Shown here: piece by piece, positions 44,332 to 53,387 of the stretch
How the letters are laid out: every line of letters starts with the position of its first letter
Numbering within the stretch: position 1 is the stretch's first letter
Assembly (NCBI RefSeq): GCF_008931805.1
Contig: NZ_CP044399.1
Span: forward strand, 2,901,370-2,965,369
DNA from: Moritella marina ATCC 15381
Lineage (GTDB): Bacteria; Pseudomonadota; Gammaproteobacteria; Enterobacterales; Moritellaceae
Length of the DNA stretch: 64,000 nucleotides
Direction of reading: 5' to 3'
Program-made: the position numbers and the translations under genes
The notes under the pieces: model-generated
What the model was told of the DNA's origin: nothing
Database searches by the model: none
What the model saw: the letters and a program-made list of their open reading frames with translations, nothing else

Positions 44332-45351
44332 ATGTCTAAAACTAATCTCTCTGAACTAGCCGACCTGATTTACCCAAAAAGCAAAGGCCTGAAGAAAATA
44401 AAAAAGAAAGCGAGATTTTATTTTTGGGCTGCGACTAACGGTAAAGCCATCGAAGCAATGACCACTTTGTTTGCTAATGATAATTTAAAGCCAATTTTAG
44501 CCAACAATCCCGAGATCCTAGAAAAACCTTTAAAACCTTTTCTTTGCGTAAACTGGTCTAACTCAGAACGCATTAAGCATATAACAGAACATTATCAATA
44601 TATTGATGATACCTTTGGTGAAAATTCAAATGCCATTATTTCCAGCAAAGGGATAACCATTTTAGATTTTGAAAGCTTAAACGGGGACACATATCGTGTA
44701 CAACTATACCGCGGAGCCAGCCGTGAAGGTGGCCTAGGTATTCGTTTAGTGAATGACAAAGAGCAAAGTGTCTATGCTTTAGCCTGTAATATTTCCGGTA
44801 CTACAACTAAAACAATGCATATTGGTATGCTGCAAGGTCCGCGTGATTCAATCGAAGATCGTCACGCTCTAATTAAAGTCTTAACCAAATCATTACACGG
44901 TTTACGCACTAAATCATTACTCGTTGAAATGGCGTTAATGCTGGCGCGGGTTTTAGGCGTGGATGAAGTAAAAGCGATTTCCAATAAAGGTCATATCTAT
45001 CAAGCATTACGTTATATCGGCTCTAAACGTAGCTCTGTTACTTTCGATTATGATGGTCTGTGGGACGAGTTTGAAGCGACTAAAATAGACACTTACTTCT
45101 ATGGCTTACCGGTATTTACGCCCCGAAAAGATCCTCTCACATTGAAGAAAACCAAGCGTAAAATGTATACGAAACGCTACCAGTGGCTGGATGATAGTGA
45201 AATTGCCATGGCAAACAATTTAGCGCCATGGTTAATGAATCCACCAGCAATTCAGTCAAGCGCTAACGTTATAGATGACATTATAAATGGCGCTACAGAT
45301 AGCACTATAAATAGCACTGACAATACCGTAGAACACACACAAGCCGCTTAG
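44332..45351 (+). CDS. DUF535 (VirK/YbjX) family protein, second copy
   Basis: A 339-residue relative of the gene at 29433-30404. Shared landmarks are the motif IGMLQGPRDS (cf. VGSLQGPKS), HALIKVLTKSLHGLRTKSLL, KGHIYQALRYIGSKR and the C-terminal KTKRKMYTKRYQWLDD. The C-terminal tail has an extra Asn/Thr-rich segment (NGATDSTINSTDNT). The start is ambiguous: GTG at 44302 or ATG at 44332, with AGGA 11 bases before the latter. Function unknown for the family, though surface-related roles are reported for some members. Confidence 0.82.
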   Translation: MSKTNLSELADLIYPKSKGLKKIKKKARFYFWAATNGKAIEAMTTLFANDNLKPILANNPEILEKPLKPFLCVNWSNSERIKHITEHYQYIDDTFGENSNAIISSKGITILDFESLNGDTYRVQLYRGASREGGLGIRLVNDKEQSVYALACNISGTTTKTMHIGMLQGPRDSIEDRHALIKVLTKSLHGLRTKSLLVEMALMLARVLGVDEVKAISNKGHIYQALRYIGSKRSSVTFDYDGLWDEFEATKIDTYFYGLPVFTPRKDPLTLKKTKRKMYTKRYQWLDDSEIAMANNLAPWLMNPPAIQSSANVIDDIINGATDSTINSTDNTVEHTQAA

Positions 45352-45394
45352 CGATAATCCATAGCTGAATGCCTTTAACTCATTAATCGAGTCA

Positions 45395-45904
45395 TCAGGT
45401 ATTCAGCTTATAAATCCGGTCCGCGTATAATACCCCACCGATACAATAAGCATCCGCGATCACCTCGTGTAACTTAAAGCCGCACTTAGCCAATACCTTT
45501 TCTGAATCAACATTCCCCTCTGTCACAATACCTTGAAATGCCGAGATCAAATGTACCCGCGTTGCCCAAGCGATAACGCCCTGTAATGATTCAGTCGCAT
45601 AGCCCAGGCCAAAATATTCCGGTAATAACAGATAACCCACTTCTGCAGATCGACCATCATAATCAAAACCCGTGATTCCTACCGCCTGATTAGTCTCACG
45701 ATCAGTGATAACCAAACACAGCCAAGCACCAGACGTCACCGACCAGCGTGGTAAACGTGAAGCAAATCTAGCGCGAACATCCTCAACACAAGGTTGATCA
45801 AAACATTTTTCGATGACACAGGGCTCTGTATTTAAACGTAAAAATAGCGGCCAATCAGACTCGGTAATTTGACGCATCGTTAAACGCTCTGTGGTTATTA
45901 ACAT
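45395..45904 (-). CDS. GNAT-family N-acetyltransferase
   Basis: A 169-residue GNAT protein of the RimJ/RimL-like type. It opens MLITTERLTMRQITESDWPL, contains the acetyl-CoA loop region VGYLLLPEYFGLGYATESLQ and AFQGIVTEGNVDSEKVLAKC-like C-terminal strand. These match ribosomal or small-molecule acetyltransferases; the substrate is not indicated. It converges with the DUF535 gene (44 bases apart). Confidence 0.85.
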   Translation of the reverse strand: MLITTERLTMRQITESDWPLFLRLNTEPCVIEKCFDQPCVEDVRARFASRLPRWSVTSGAWLCLVITDRETNQAVGITGFDYDGRSAEVGYLLLPEYFGLGYATESLQGVIAWATRVHLISAFQGIVTEGNVDSEKVLAKCGFKLHEVIADAYCIGGVLYADRIYKLNT

Positions 45905-45965
45905 ATCCTTACCTCTACTACATATTTGTAATCCTATAATATATAAAACATTTAAGGCGATATAT

Positions 45966-46292
45966 CTATAAGATAATCCTAAAAATTACAAAAGCAGACA
46001 TTCCCAGAAATACCACAGCTAAAGTATTTTTCATTTTCAAACTTAATAACACGGTAAATAAACCTGCATACAAGAAAGGGCTATTGAAAAATGCGACATC
46101 ACTAGCGGTATGCCCCAGGAATACAATCGGCATCCACATTGCAGTTAATACCGCAGGAGCGGTAAAACTTAAAACACGCTTAATTTTCGGATTTAATTCA
46201 AATGAAATAGTTCGCGATAAAAACAAATAGCGACATGAAAAAGTAATACATGTCATCACAGCTAAAACCAACCAAAAATTATCCATTATCAT
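45966..46292 (-). CDS. azlD: AzlD-like branched-chain amino acid exporter subunit
   Basis: A 108-residue membrane protein with four helices and the AzlD features VMTCITFSCRYLF near the N-terminus and RVLSFTAPAVLTAMWMPIV. It overlaps the azlC-like gene by 14 bases, the usual arrangement of this two-subunit exporter, in which the small AzlD partner supports the larger AzlC. Substrates reported for relatives are branched-chain amino acids and methionine-like compounds. Confidence 0.85.
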   Translation of the reverse strand: MIMDNFWLVLAVMTCITFSCRYLFLSRTISFELNPKIKRVLSFTAPAVLTAMWMPIVFLGHTASDVAFFNSPFLYAGLFTVLLSLKMKNTLAVVFLGMSAFVIFRIIL

Positions 46293-47007
46293 ACTCCTTC
46301 ATCGGATTTAAATAGCCCGCTAACATCCCACAAAAAGTAGCCACTATCAACGCATAGTCAGGTATGTAAATTGAGAATAATAAGACGCTAAAACCACTCA
46401 CGACGGCAGAAATCAATATTGAAACATCTTTAATGGTGGGAATAACGATGGCAATAAAAGTCGCCGCTATCGCAAACTCTAACCCCATATGTTCTAGGTT
46501 TGGTATGTATTGACCCGCAACAATACCAGCGAAAGTGGATAAATTCCAAATGACATAAAACGTAATTCCCGCACTTAACGCATATAACGCAGAGAAAACC
46601 CTATGCTTCTCAATGTAAGCACAAGTGACAGCAAACATTTCATCCGTTAGGAAAAATGCAATACAAATTCGAGATAAAAAAGAACGCTGCCGAACATGTT
46701 CTCTGAACACCGCTGAATATAAAAGGTGGCGCGAACTGATCACAAACGTAGATGAAAAAATAGATGAAATTGCACCCGTTGCGCCCATTATCGTAATGCT
46801 AGCAAGTTGTGCTGCCCCAGCAAAAACCAATAGCGACATCAGTTGAGCCTGAATAGCGGTGAGTCCAATTTTAATTGCTAATGAACCGCACAAAATCCCC
46901 CACGGTACAGTCGCCAATGCTAACGGCATAATATCGATTACCGCACTACTCATTGTTCTCACATCGTTTGTTCTTGAGCTAGCAACAACATCAGTTCCAT
47001 TTAACAT
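46279..47007 (-). CDS. azlC: AzlC-like branched-chain amino acid exporter
   Basis: A 242-residue membrane protein. The AzlC signature is clear: PLALATVPWGILCGSLAIKI, VFAGAAQLASITIMGATGAI, SSRHLLYSAVFREHVRQRSF, and FFLTDEMFAVTC. It has about seven predicted helices. It lies between an AraC regulator 44 bases upstream and the azlD gene, so all three are likely transcribed together. AAGGGG precedes ATG. Confidence 0.88.
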   Translation of the reverse strand: MLNGTDVVASSRTNDVRTMSSAVIDIMPLALATVPWGILCGSLAIKIGLTAIQAQLMSLLVFAGAAQLASITIMGATGAISSIFSSTFVISSRHLLYSAVFREHVRQRSFLSRICIAFFLTDEMFAVTCAYIEKHRVFSALYALSAGITFYVIWNLSTFAGIVAGQYIPNLEHMGLEFAIAATFIAIVIPTIKDVSILISAVVSGFSVLLFSIYIPDYALIVATFCGMLAGYLNPMKEYDNG

Positions 47008-47051
47008 AAATAAACCCCTTCAAAATTTAGAAGTAGCTTAGAATGAAAAAA

Positions 47052-47897
47052 CTATATCATCTTGTACAAAACTGCTTGTTTTTGAAATTTACTCGGTGAT
47101 GTTCCCATCGATCTTTTAAAATGGCGATTAAAGTGACTCTGATCATGAAAACCACAATCTATAGCAACTTCAACTGGTTTAATACCTAACATTAATAATG
47201 CTTTAGCTTTCTTTAGTCGAACTTGAATCTGGTAACTGTGGGGAGCCATATGAAACTGTTTTTTAAATTGACGGATAAAATGAAATTGACTTAACCCAGC
47301 CATCGTAGATAGCGTTACCAGTGATACATCTTCTTGAGGATATGCATCAAGATACTCTTTAACTAATAACAGCCTCTGCTTACTGCCAGAAAGATCACAA
47401 GGTATATCTCTTGTTGATGAATGACGCAGGGTCATATTCATCATGATGCTATACAAAATTGTCTCAATGAGTAATTTCGAAGCATGACTATCGATTTGAG
47501 CAAAGAGTAATCTTAGTTGTTCTGATAATTGAGGATCTTTGATCACCGCATTACTAAAATAAGGCGCATGTAATTTACCATCATAGAGATCATGAGTAAT
47601 GCTCTCAAAATGTGAGGGATGCGGATACATAGCGCGATAACGCCAACCTCCCAGTGTCGCAGACTCGCCAGTATGAACATCATCAGCATTCACTAGAATC
47701 ATCGAGTCTTCATCCGCTATATGTGTATTGCCACTGCGATAAAAACGTTGTGCCCCTTTATCAATCACACCTATTGTATAACCTTCATGGACATGTTTTG
47801 AAAATGTCTGTTCTTGATAATCAGCATCGACAATTTCTAATCCGTTAAAAGCATCTACAATTTTAAATTCAGCTTTCTCTTTGCTTATTTTAGGCAT
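47052..47897 (-). CDS. AraC-family regulator with N-terminal cupin-like domain
   Basis: A 281-residue regulator with an AraC-type effector domain (about 1-150; EQTFSKHVHEGYTIGVIDKG) and a double-HTH at the C-terminus (about 180-275; LSQFHFIRQFKKQFHMAPHS and VAIDCGFHDQSHFNRHFKRS). It precedes azlCD and probably regulates that exporter, perhaps in response to an amino acid. An inverted repeat lies just upstream at 47936-47964. No effector is indicated by the sequence. Confidence 0.87.
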   Translation of the reverse strand: MPKISKEKAEFKIVDAFNGLEIVDADYQEQTFSKHVHEGYTIGVIDKGAQRFYRSGNTHIADEDSMILVNADDVHTGESATLGGWRYRAMYPHPSHFESITHDLYDGKLHAPYFSNAVIKDPQLSEQLRLLFAQIDSHASKLLIETILYSIMMNMTLRHSSTRDIPCDLSGSKQRLLLVKEYLDAYPQEDVSLVTLSTMAGLSQFHFIRQFKKQFHMAPHSYQIQVRLKKAKALLMLGIKPVEVAIDCGFHDQSHFNRHFKRSMGTSPSKFQKQAVLYKMI

Positions 47898-47935
47898 CTT
47901 GCTTCTTATCGTATTGGAGCATTATTTAATAGTAC

Positions 47936-47964
47936 AATATTGCTCATTTATTTGAAGCAATATT
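47936..47964. repeat. Inverted repeat upstream of the AraC gene
   Basis: AATATTGCT at 47936-47944 pairs with 47956-47964 around an 11-base spacer, between the AraC start and the LysR stop codon. It could be an AraC operator or the LysR gene's terminator; no T-run settles it. Confidence 0.5.
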
Positions 47965-47981
47965 AGCTCAAAGCCATTTTA

Positions 47982-48860
47982 CTATTTATTCACTTGCGCC
48001 AAGGTAAACTCAACAAAGCGCCTGTTAGCGAGAGACAAATAACCATCTTTACGCCATGCTAGCGCCAGATCCAAATAGATAGGCGGATCAAACGGGATCC
48101 CCATTACATCTGCTTCTTGATCTGTGACTAACTCTAACAGTGCAGTAATAGCAAATTCATTCTTGACGATATTCAAGATCATCGTGATCAGGTTGGTTTC
48201 AAAAGAGTAGTTCACTGTCATATTATTGGCTTCGCACAAACCATCAATAACTTCACGATGAAAATAACCGGCTTTAAACATCACTAATTCATGGGTAAAA
48301 AAATTAGCATAAGTCACCGATTTGGCACCTGCTAAGGCATGATTTTTACCCACAGCGGCGACCATTTGTGGACGTACAAAACGTTGGACTTGTAAACTAT
48401 CCGGCAGATGATCATCGACGATCACGCCTAAATCTAACTCACCCGAAAGTAGCTTTTCTTTAATGGTTTGGGTGCCACCTTCCATAATGCTCAATTTTAA
48501 ATTTGGGTATTTAAATTTAAAAGCCATGAGTATTTCAGGAAAGAAATACGACCCCATCATGCCAGGAATACCAATACTGACTTCGCCTTGTTCTAAACCA
48601 CGTAAATCATTTAACGCCGTTTCAGCATCATGGATACGAGCAAGAATATCCTTGCTGTGAACTAGCAGTACTTCACCTTCTTTGGTGACAACGACGCCCT
48701 TACTGCTACGGATCAATAGCGGCATACCAAGCTGCTCTTCAAATTTACGCATGGCAATACTCAGCGCTGATTGGGCGATACCCAGATGCTCGGCCGCCTT
48801 GGTATAACTGCCCTGTGTAACAATAGTGGCAAAATAATGTAGTATTTTAGAATTAAGCAT
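47982..48860 (-). CDS. LysR-family transcriptional regulator
   Basis: A 292-residue LysR protein. The N-terminal HTH is MLNSKILHYFATIVTQGSYT with AEHLGIAQSALSIAMRKFEE, followed by a CysB/NAC-like effector domain (GIPGMMGSYFFPEILMAFK). It is divergent from a YnfM-like MFS gene 186 bases away, with a 12-bp tandem repeat in the shared control region. The effector is unknown; regulation of the transporter is the natural inference. Confidence 0.88.
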   Translation of the reverse strand: MLNSKILHYFATIVTQGSYTKAAEHLGIAQSALSIAMRKFEEQLGMPLLIRSSKGVVVTKEGEVLLVHSKDILARIHDAETALNDLRGLEQGEVSIGIPGMMGSYFFPEILMAFKFKYPNLKLSIMEGGTQTIKEKLLSGELDLGVIVDDHLPDSLQVQRFVRPQMVAAVGKNHALAGAKSVTYANFFTHELVMFKAGYFHREVIDGLCEANNMTVNYSFETNLITMILNIVKNEFAITALLELVTDQEADVMGIPFDPPIYLDLALAWRKDGYLSLANRRFVEFTLAQVNK

Positions 48861-48986
48861 AACTAAAATAGATACCTTCCATGATATTTATATATTTTTC
48901 ATATTAGCATTACTCCTCTACTCTATAAGCATTATTAGTACCGCGTGAGCTCAATAAAGATGATCATGCTATTACCCTCATTAATA

Positions 48987-49028
48987 CCTTAGTTATTACC
49001 TTAGTTATTACCTTAGTTAATACCTTAG
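48987..49028. repeat. 12-bp tandem repeat in a divergent control region
   Basis: CCTTAGTTATTA occurs twice perfectly, a third time with one mismatch, and then in part. The array ends 18 bases before the ATG of the MFS gene, so it lies in that gene's leader or promoter. Confidence 0.8.
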
Positions 49029-49046
49029 CATCAGCTGGATGGATAA

Positions 49047-50264
49047 ATGATTGCACTGCATTCGCAAGATTATAAAAAAGTCACACTAGGACTTGGGCTC
49101 GGTTCATTTCTGGTGTTTTGCAATTTATATTATTTCCAACCATTACTGCCCTATTTCATGGTTAAGTTTAACGCCACTGAATTACAAGTTAATTGGTTAT
49201 TCTCTAGCACGACTTTAGCCGTCGCAGTATCACTATTACCTTGGGCAATCTTGTCTGAAGTGATAGGCCGCCGCCCCATCATGCGTTGCAGTTTAGTGCT
49301 TATTCCCTGTATCAATTTTTTGATGTTTATCAGTCCAGACTTACAAACCTTAATTATATTGCGGGCGTTACTCGGTGTCGCACTGGCAGGGTTCATTGCT
49401 GTCGCTGTAGCTTATATGGCTGAAGAATTGGCACCTGCGGCACTGATTATCGCGGTTGGAGGTTATATTAGCGCCAACACGCTAGGCGGTATTATTGGCC
49501 GTATATATGGCGGGGTAATGACAGATGCAATCGGACTACAATGGACCATTCTTGCAATGTCGATACTCAGTGTTATCGCGCTGCTGATCATCTTCCCGTT
49601 GATATTAAAACAACGTCACTTTGTCGCCCAACAAGGACGCCTATCTCATCACGGCAAACAACTGCTTAAGCATATCAACACACCAACACTATTTTTTGCC
49701 ATGTTGATTGGTGGGCTGAACTTTTCGGTATTCATTAATATATTTTCAGTGATGGGATTTAAGCTATCTGCAGCGCCTATTTCCTTACCTGCCAGTTTAT
49801 TATCATTGGTGTTCTTGTGTTACCTCAGTGGCACTTTATCCGCCAAATTAAGCGGTCGTTGGATGTACAACCATTCCTTATTCAGCGGCTTATTACTCGG
49901 TATCGGTATTAGTCTGCTTGGGCTGATGATCTTATCAGCGCAAACAATGCTAACCATCATTATTGGTTTACTGGTATTAAGCGCAGGGGCATTCTTTATT
50001 CATGCACTTGCTTACAGCCACATTGGCCGCAGTGCCACACAAGGTAAATCAACGGCAACCGCGCTATACCTGGTGATGTATTATTCTGGCGGTAGTGTCG
50101 GTGGCTTTATTCTTATTTATTGCTGGCAAGTCGGTGGATGGTGGATGGTATTAGGCGCAACGTCTATCATACAAACTTTGATGGTCGCCTTGGTCTTTGC
50201 ATTAAGGCATGTGTCTAACCGCTCACCGATGAAATCCGCTAAAAAGTTAGTGCCTTGTAAATAA
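49047..50264 (+). CDS. MFS transporter, YnfM-like
   Basis: A 405-residue, 12-TM facilitator. After a short N-terminus, GLGLGSFLVFCNLYYFQPLL starts helix 1, and the A-type loop reads SEVIGRRPIMR. The C-terminal part has LGATSIIQTLMVALVFALR and a basic tail. The pattern of NLYYFQPLLP is characteristic of YnfM/arabinose-efflux-like members that export sugars or drugs. The substrate is unknown. Start supported by GGATGGATAA; an upstream tandem repeat lies in the leader. Confidence 0.85.
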   Translation: MIALHSQDYKKVTLGLGLGSFLVFCNLYYFQPLLPYFMVKFNATELQVNWLFSSTTLAVAVSLLPWAILSEVIGRRPIMRCSLVLIPCINFLMFISPDLQTLIILRALLGVALAGFIAVAVAYMAEELAPAALIIAVGGYISANTLGGIIGRIYGGVMTDAIGLQWTILAMSILSVIALLIIFPLILKQRHFVAQQGRLSHHGKQLLKHINTPTLFFAMLIGGLNFSVFINIFSVMGFKLSAAPISLPASLLSLVFLCYLSGTLSAKLSGRWMYNHSLFSGLLLGIGISLLGLMILSAQTMLTIIIGLLVLSAGAFFIHALAYSHIGRSATQGKSTATALYLVMYYSGGSVGGFILIYCWQVGGWWMVLGATSIIQTLMVALVFALRHVSNRSPMKSAKKLVPCK

Positions 50265-50396
50265 TAACACACCTAACCTTTGCCTAAAAAGCAAAGGTAG
50301 TTTGCTTGCTGGGTAATTGTTGGTTGACTGTACAAAACATAGAATAGCTCCATCTTGTTAAGCAAGTCCCAATAATTACATCAAAAGGCAGTAACC

Positions 50397-51374
50397 ATGA
50401 AAGCAATGATCATTAAAGAAATCGGTGCAAGCGACGTTTTTCAATTAGTAGAAAAAGCAAAACCAACATTAAAATCAGGTCACATGGTTGTTGAAGTTAA
50501 AGCAACAAGTGTTAACCCACTCGATACTATGCTGCGTTCAATTGAACTACCTTGGTCTGCTAACTTACCTGAAGTATTACACGGTGATGTTGCTGGTATC
50601 GTTGTTGAAGTAAGTGAAGACGTTGCAAGCTTCAATGTTGGCGACGAAGTTTACGGCATGGCAGGCGGTATTAATGGCGTTGACGGTGCACTAGCAGAAT
50701 TCATGTTAGTTGATGCCCGTCTAATGGCATTAAAGCCTAAAACACTAACCATGAAACAAGCGGCGGCATTACCACTGGTTGCTATCACATCATATGAAGC
50801 ACTCGTACATAAAATGAATGTGCAAGCTGGTGACAATGTACTTATTCATGGCGCTACAGGTGGCGTTGGTCACATCGCAGTACAACTTGCAAAAGTACTT
50901 GGCGCAACAGTAACGTCAACGCACTCTCCAGCGAATGCTGAACTAGCGAAAACACTGGGTGCAGATAACTTAGTTGATTTCACTACGGCAACAGTAGCTG
51001 ACTATGTGCAAGCGCACACTGGCGGTAGTGGTTTTGATAAGATCTTTGATACAGTGGCTGGCGATAATATTCAAAAATCATTTGAAGCAGCGAAATATAA
51101 CGGTCACGTAGCTACAATTCTACCGATTGAAAATGTATTACAAGTGGCACTTAAAAGCTTGTCATTCCACAGTGTATTAATGTTGATCCCGTTATGTCAC
51201 GGCATTAACCACGAATCACACGGCCGTATCTTAACTGAAATTGCAACGCTTGTTGATGCAGGTAAGATCACGCCAATCATTGACGACAGTAACTTCTCTA
51301 TCTGGGAAGTAGCACAAGCACACGATCACCTAGGGTCAGGCAAAGCAGTAGGTAAGATCACGTTAACAGCGTAA
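50397..51374 (+). CDS. Quinone oxidoreductase-like medium-chain dehydrogenase
   Basis: A 325-residue MDR protein. The catalytic N-terminal GroES-like domain has LPEVLHGDVAGIVVEVSEDV and the NADPH domain has the nucleotide-binding loop IHGATGGVGHIAVQLAKVLG. There is no structural-zinc cysteine cluster, so it belongs to the zinc-free quinone-oxidoreductase/zeta-crystallin group rather than alcohol dehydrogenases. The codon use is clean and the gene is followed by a strong terminator. The substrate (quinones or alkenals) is not determined. Confidence 0.88.
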   Translation: MKAMIIKEIGASDVFQLVEKAKPTLKSGHMVVEVKATSVNPLDTMLRSIELPWSANLPEVLHGDVAGIVVEVSEDVASFNVGDEVYGMAGGINGVDGALAEFMLVDARLMALKPKTLTMKQAAALPLVAITSYEALVHKMNVQAGDNVLIHGATGGVGHIAVQLAKVLGATVTSTHSPANAELAKTLGADNLVDFTTATVADYVQAHTGGSGFDKIFDTVAGDNIQKSFEAAKYNGHVATILPIENVLQVALKSLSFHSVLMLIPLCHGINHESHGRILTEIATLVDAGKITPIIDDSNFSIWEVAQAHDHLGSGKAVGKITLTA

Positions 51375-51412
51375 TCGTACACTCTGTTTAAATCGTAATC
51401 CCTGAATACTAA

Positions 51413-51459
51413 AAAAGCACCACAACGACTGTGATCTACTCGTCAGTTGTGGTGCTTTT
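51413..51459. terminator. Strong terminator after the MDR gene
   Basis: AAAAGCACCACAAC at 51413-51426 pairs exactly with 51446-51459, followed by T residues on the + strand and A residues before it for the opposite strand. It can serve both the MDR gene and the convergent LysE gene. Confidence 0.88.
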
Positions 51460-51462
51460 ATT

Positions 51463-51533
51463 TTCTATATTTCTATATTTCTATATTTCTATATTTCTAT
51501 ATTTCTATATTTCTATATTTCTATATTTCTATA
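51463..51533. repeat. 8-bp tandem repeat, about 8.9 copies
   Basis: TTCTATAT is repeated eight times without error (51463-51526), then in part to 51533. It fills the gap between the terminator and the LysE stop codon, five bases from that stop. Confidence 0.92.
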
Positions 51534-51538
51534 AAAGT

Positions 51539-52147
51539 CTAGATCGCGACTCGTGCGGCAACGGCCAGTAATACCACGCCCGTTACTTTATCAATCTTGT
51601 GCACATTATTCTTTAATTTAGCTAATAACGACGACTGTGATAACACCACCGCAATCAAGCAATACCACAAAGTATCAAACGTAAATACCGTGCCAACCAT
51701 GATCAGGTTTTGTAACCACCCCGCATCTGCTTCAACAAATTGACCAAATACAGCTAAAAAGAAAATGGCTAATTTAGGATTCAAAAATGCAATCATAAAA
51801 CCTTCAACGATACTGTCTTTGAAGGTCACCACTTGTTGTTGCTGATCAACATTATCCACCGCAGGTTTTGAGGTTAACGCTTTATAAGCCAAACGTAATA
51901 ACATCGCTACACCAGCATATTTAATCACATTGAATAACCACGGCGTTTGCTGGATCACGATGGCCAAACCAACCACTGTTAACGTCGCATACACACCAAC
52001 ACCAACACCGTGGGCAATACTCGCCGCGACACCGTTAACTCGCCCACCCGAGATCGTATGTTTTAATACCACTGCCAAACTTGGACCTGGAGTCATCGCA
52101 CCCATCATACAAATCAGCGCCAAAGACATCCATGCAGTTAATTCCAT
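51539..52147 (-). CDS. LysE/RhtB-family amino acid exporter
   Basis: A 202-residue membrane protein with six predicted helices. The RhtB/LysE signature is clear: MMGAMTPGPSLAVVLKHTIS, then FMIAFLNPKLAIFFLAVFGQ and TVFTFDTLWYCLIAVVLS. The ATG at 52147 has GAGG six bases upstream; a TTG two codons earlier is less likely. Exports an amino acid or homoserine-lactone-type compound in related proteins; the substrate here is open. A LysR gene lies upstream on the same strand, which may be its regulator. Confidence 0.87.
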   Translation of the reverse strand: MELTAWMSLALICMMGAMTPGPSLAVVLKHTISGGRVNGVAASIAHGVGVGVYATLTVVGLAIVIQQTPWLFNVIKYAGVAMLLRLAYKALTSKPAVDNVDQQQQVVTFKDSIVEGFMIAFLNPKLAIFFLAVFGQFVEADAGWLQNLIMVGTVFTFDTLWYCLIAVVLSQSSLLAKLKNNVHKIDKVTGVVLLAVAARVAI

Positions 52148-52263
52148 ACTCAACCTCTACTGTTATTTATTATTTATAAGTTGTTAATTGTTAATTCAGC
52201 TCAATACGTTTATCTGTTGTCATAATAAGCCAGCTTAAGCATGAGAGGAAGTTGCATTTAATA

Positions 52264-53223
52264 CTAACAATCATGAAGTAATTTCATACCTAGTGTTTTA
52301 GTTCTCTCAAGATGATTTTTTAAAAATGGATAGCACAACTCTCTAAACCAAGTATGTTCTGGATCTTGATGATGTTTAGCATGCCACAACAAGTAATACT
52401 GCTGTGGTTGTAACTTGATCGGCAGCGCCATGATCCGCAGATCGTGGGTTTGCGCAAAATCAGCAGCAATATGTAACGGGGTTGTCAGCAAGGTATCGGT
52501 CTTTAATAACAATTCGATCGCCGACTGAAAAAACGGTACCGATGCAAAAATCTTACGTTGTTCGCCAAATCCTGATAACGCTAGATCCACCGGGCTATCT
52601 TTATCGCCACCACCGCTGATCAGTAAGTGCTTGGCATTAATATATTCCTTAATTGAGAGCGCATCAGCCTGACACAAAGGATGCTGGCGGCGGCAAACTA
52701 CGATCAATTGATCTTCACCAAGACTTTTACCGTGTAAGTTTTCCGGTACATGATCAGTGATAGTACTAACGAGATCCAACGGCATGTCTGCGAGTTCTGT
52801 TAACTTATCTTTATGCCAAAGCTGATATTCTACACTGGCATCTTTCCCATCGACAGCTAACTCACAACATATCGATGGCAAGATCGCTTGCGCAACATAA
52901 TCACTTGAGGCCAAGGTAAACTGGCGTTGGCAAAGGCTGGGATCCATCACACTGGGCAAATATAAATTATCCAAGGTTTGCATTAATAACGGTAACTGCG
53001 CTTTTAATTCCTCACCCTTACGCGTTAATACAAATTGATTTCCCTCTCGGATTACTATCTTGTCATGAAACGCAGCGCGAATTTGTGTGAGTGTTTTACT
53101 GATTGCCGACTGCGTGACATTAAGCTGTCGCGCAGACTCGGTCAAATTACGAGTTTGTAATATTGAAATTAACGCCGGTAATAATTTATAGTTATTCAAA
53201 GGACACACACCATGCAAGATCAT
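52264..53223 (-). CDS. LysR-family transcriptional regulator
   Basis: A 319-residue LysR protein from the ATG at 53223. The HTH (LLPALISILQTRNLTESARQ and VTQSAISKTLTQIRAAF) belongs to the LeuO/NodD-like subgroup in which the first helix is preceded by an N-terminal extension. The effector domain runs from about residue 95. Regulation of the downstream LysE-type exporter, 116 bases away on the same strand, is possible. Confidence 0.86.
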   Translation of the reverse strand: MILHGVCPLNNYKLLPALISILQTRNLTESARQLNVTQSAISKTLTQIRAAFHDKIVIREGNQFVLTRKGEELKAQLPLLMQTLDNLYLPSVMDPSLCQRQFTLASSDYVAQAILPSICCELAVDGKDASVEYQLWHKDKLTELADMPLDLVSTITDHVPENLHGKSLGEDQLIVVCRRQHPLCQADALSIKEYINAKHLLISGGGDKDSPVDLALSGFGEQRKIFASVPFFQSAIELLLKTDTLLTTPLHIAADFAQTHDLRIMALPIKLQPQQYYLLWHAKHHQDPEHTWFRELCYPFLKNHLERTKTLGMKLLHDC

Positions 53224-53387
53224 CAACTCGCTATCATAACGTGAATAATGTTTTAGCGTTATTTAAAAATAATTAACGAAATCACGTGATTCCATATTTA
53301 TATAAGCCATAATTAAATCAATTTAACAGATGCAGCAGTACTCAATTCAATATCAGGTACAGCTAAAAATTAATACAGGGACGTATA

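Noticed and set aside
51463-51533. Repeat array considered as CRISPR
   Set aside because: Units are 8 bp with no spacers between them and no cas genes nearby.
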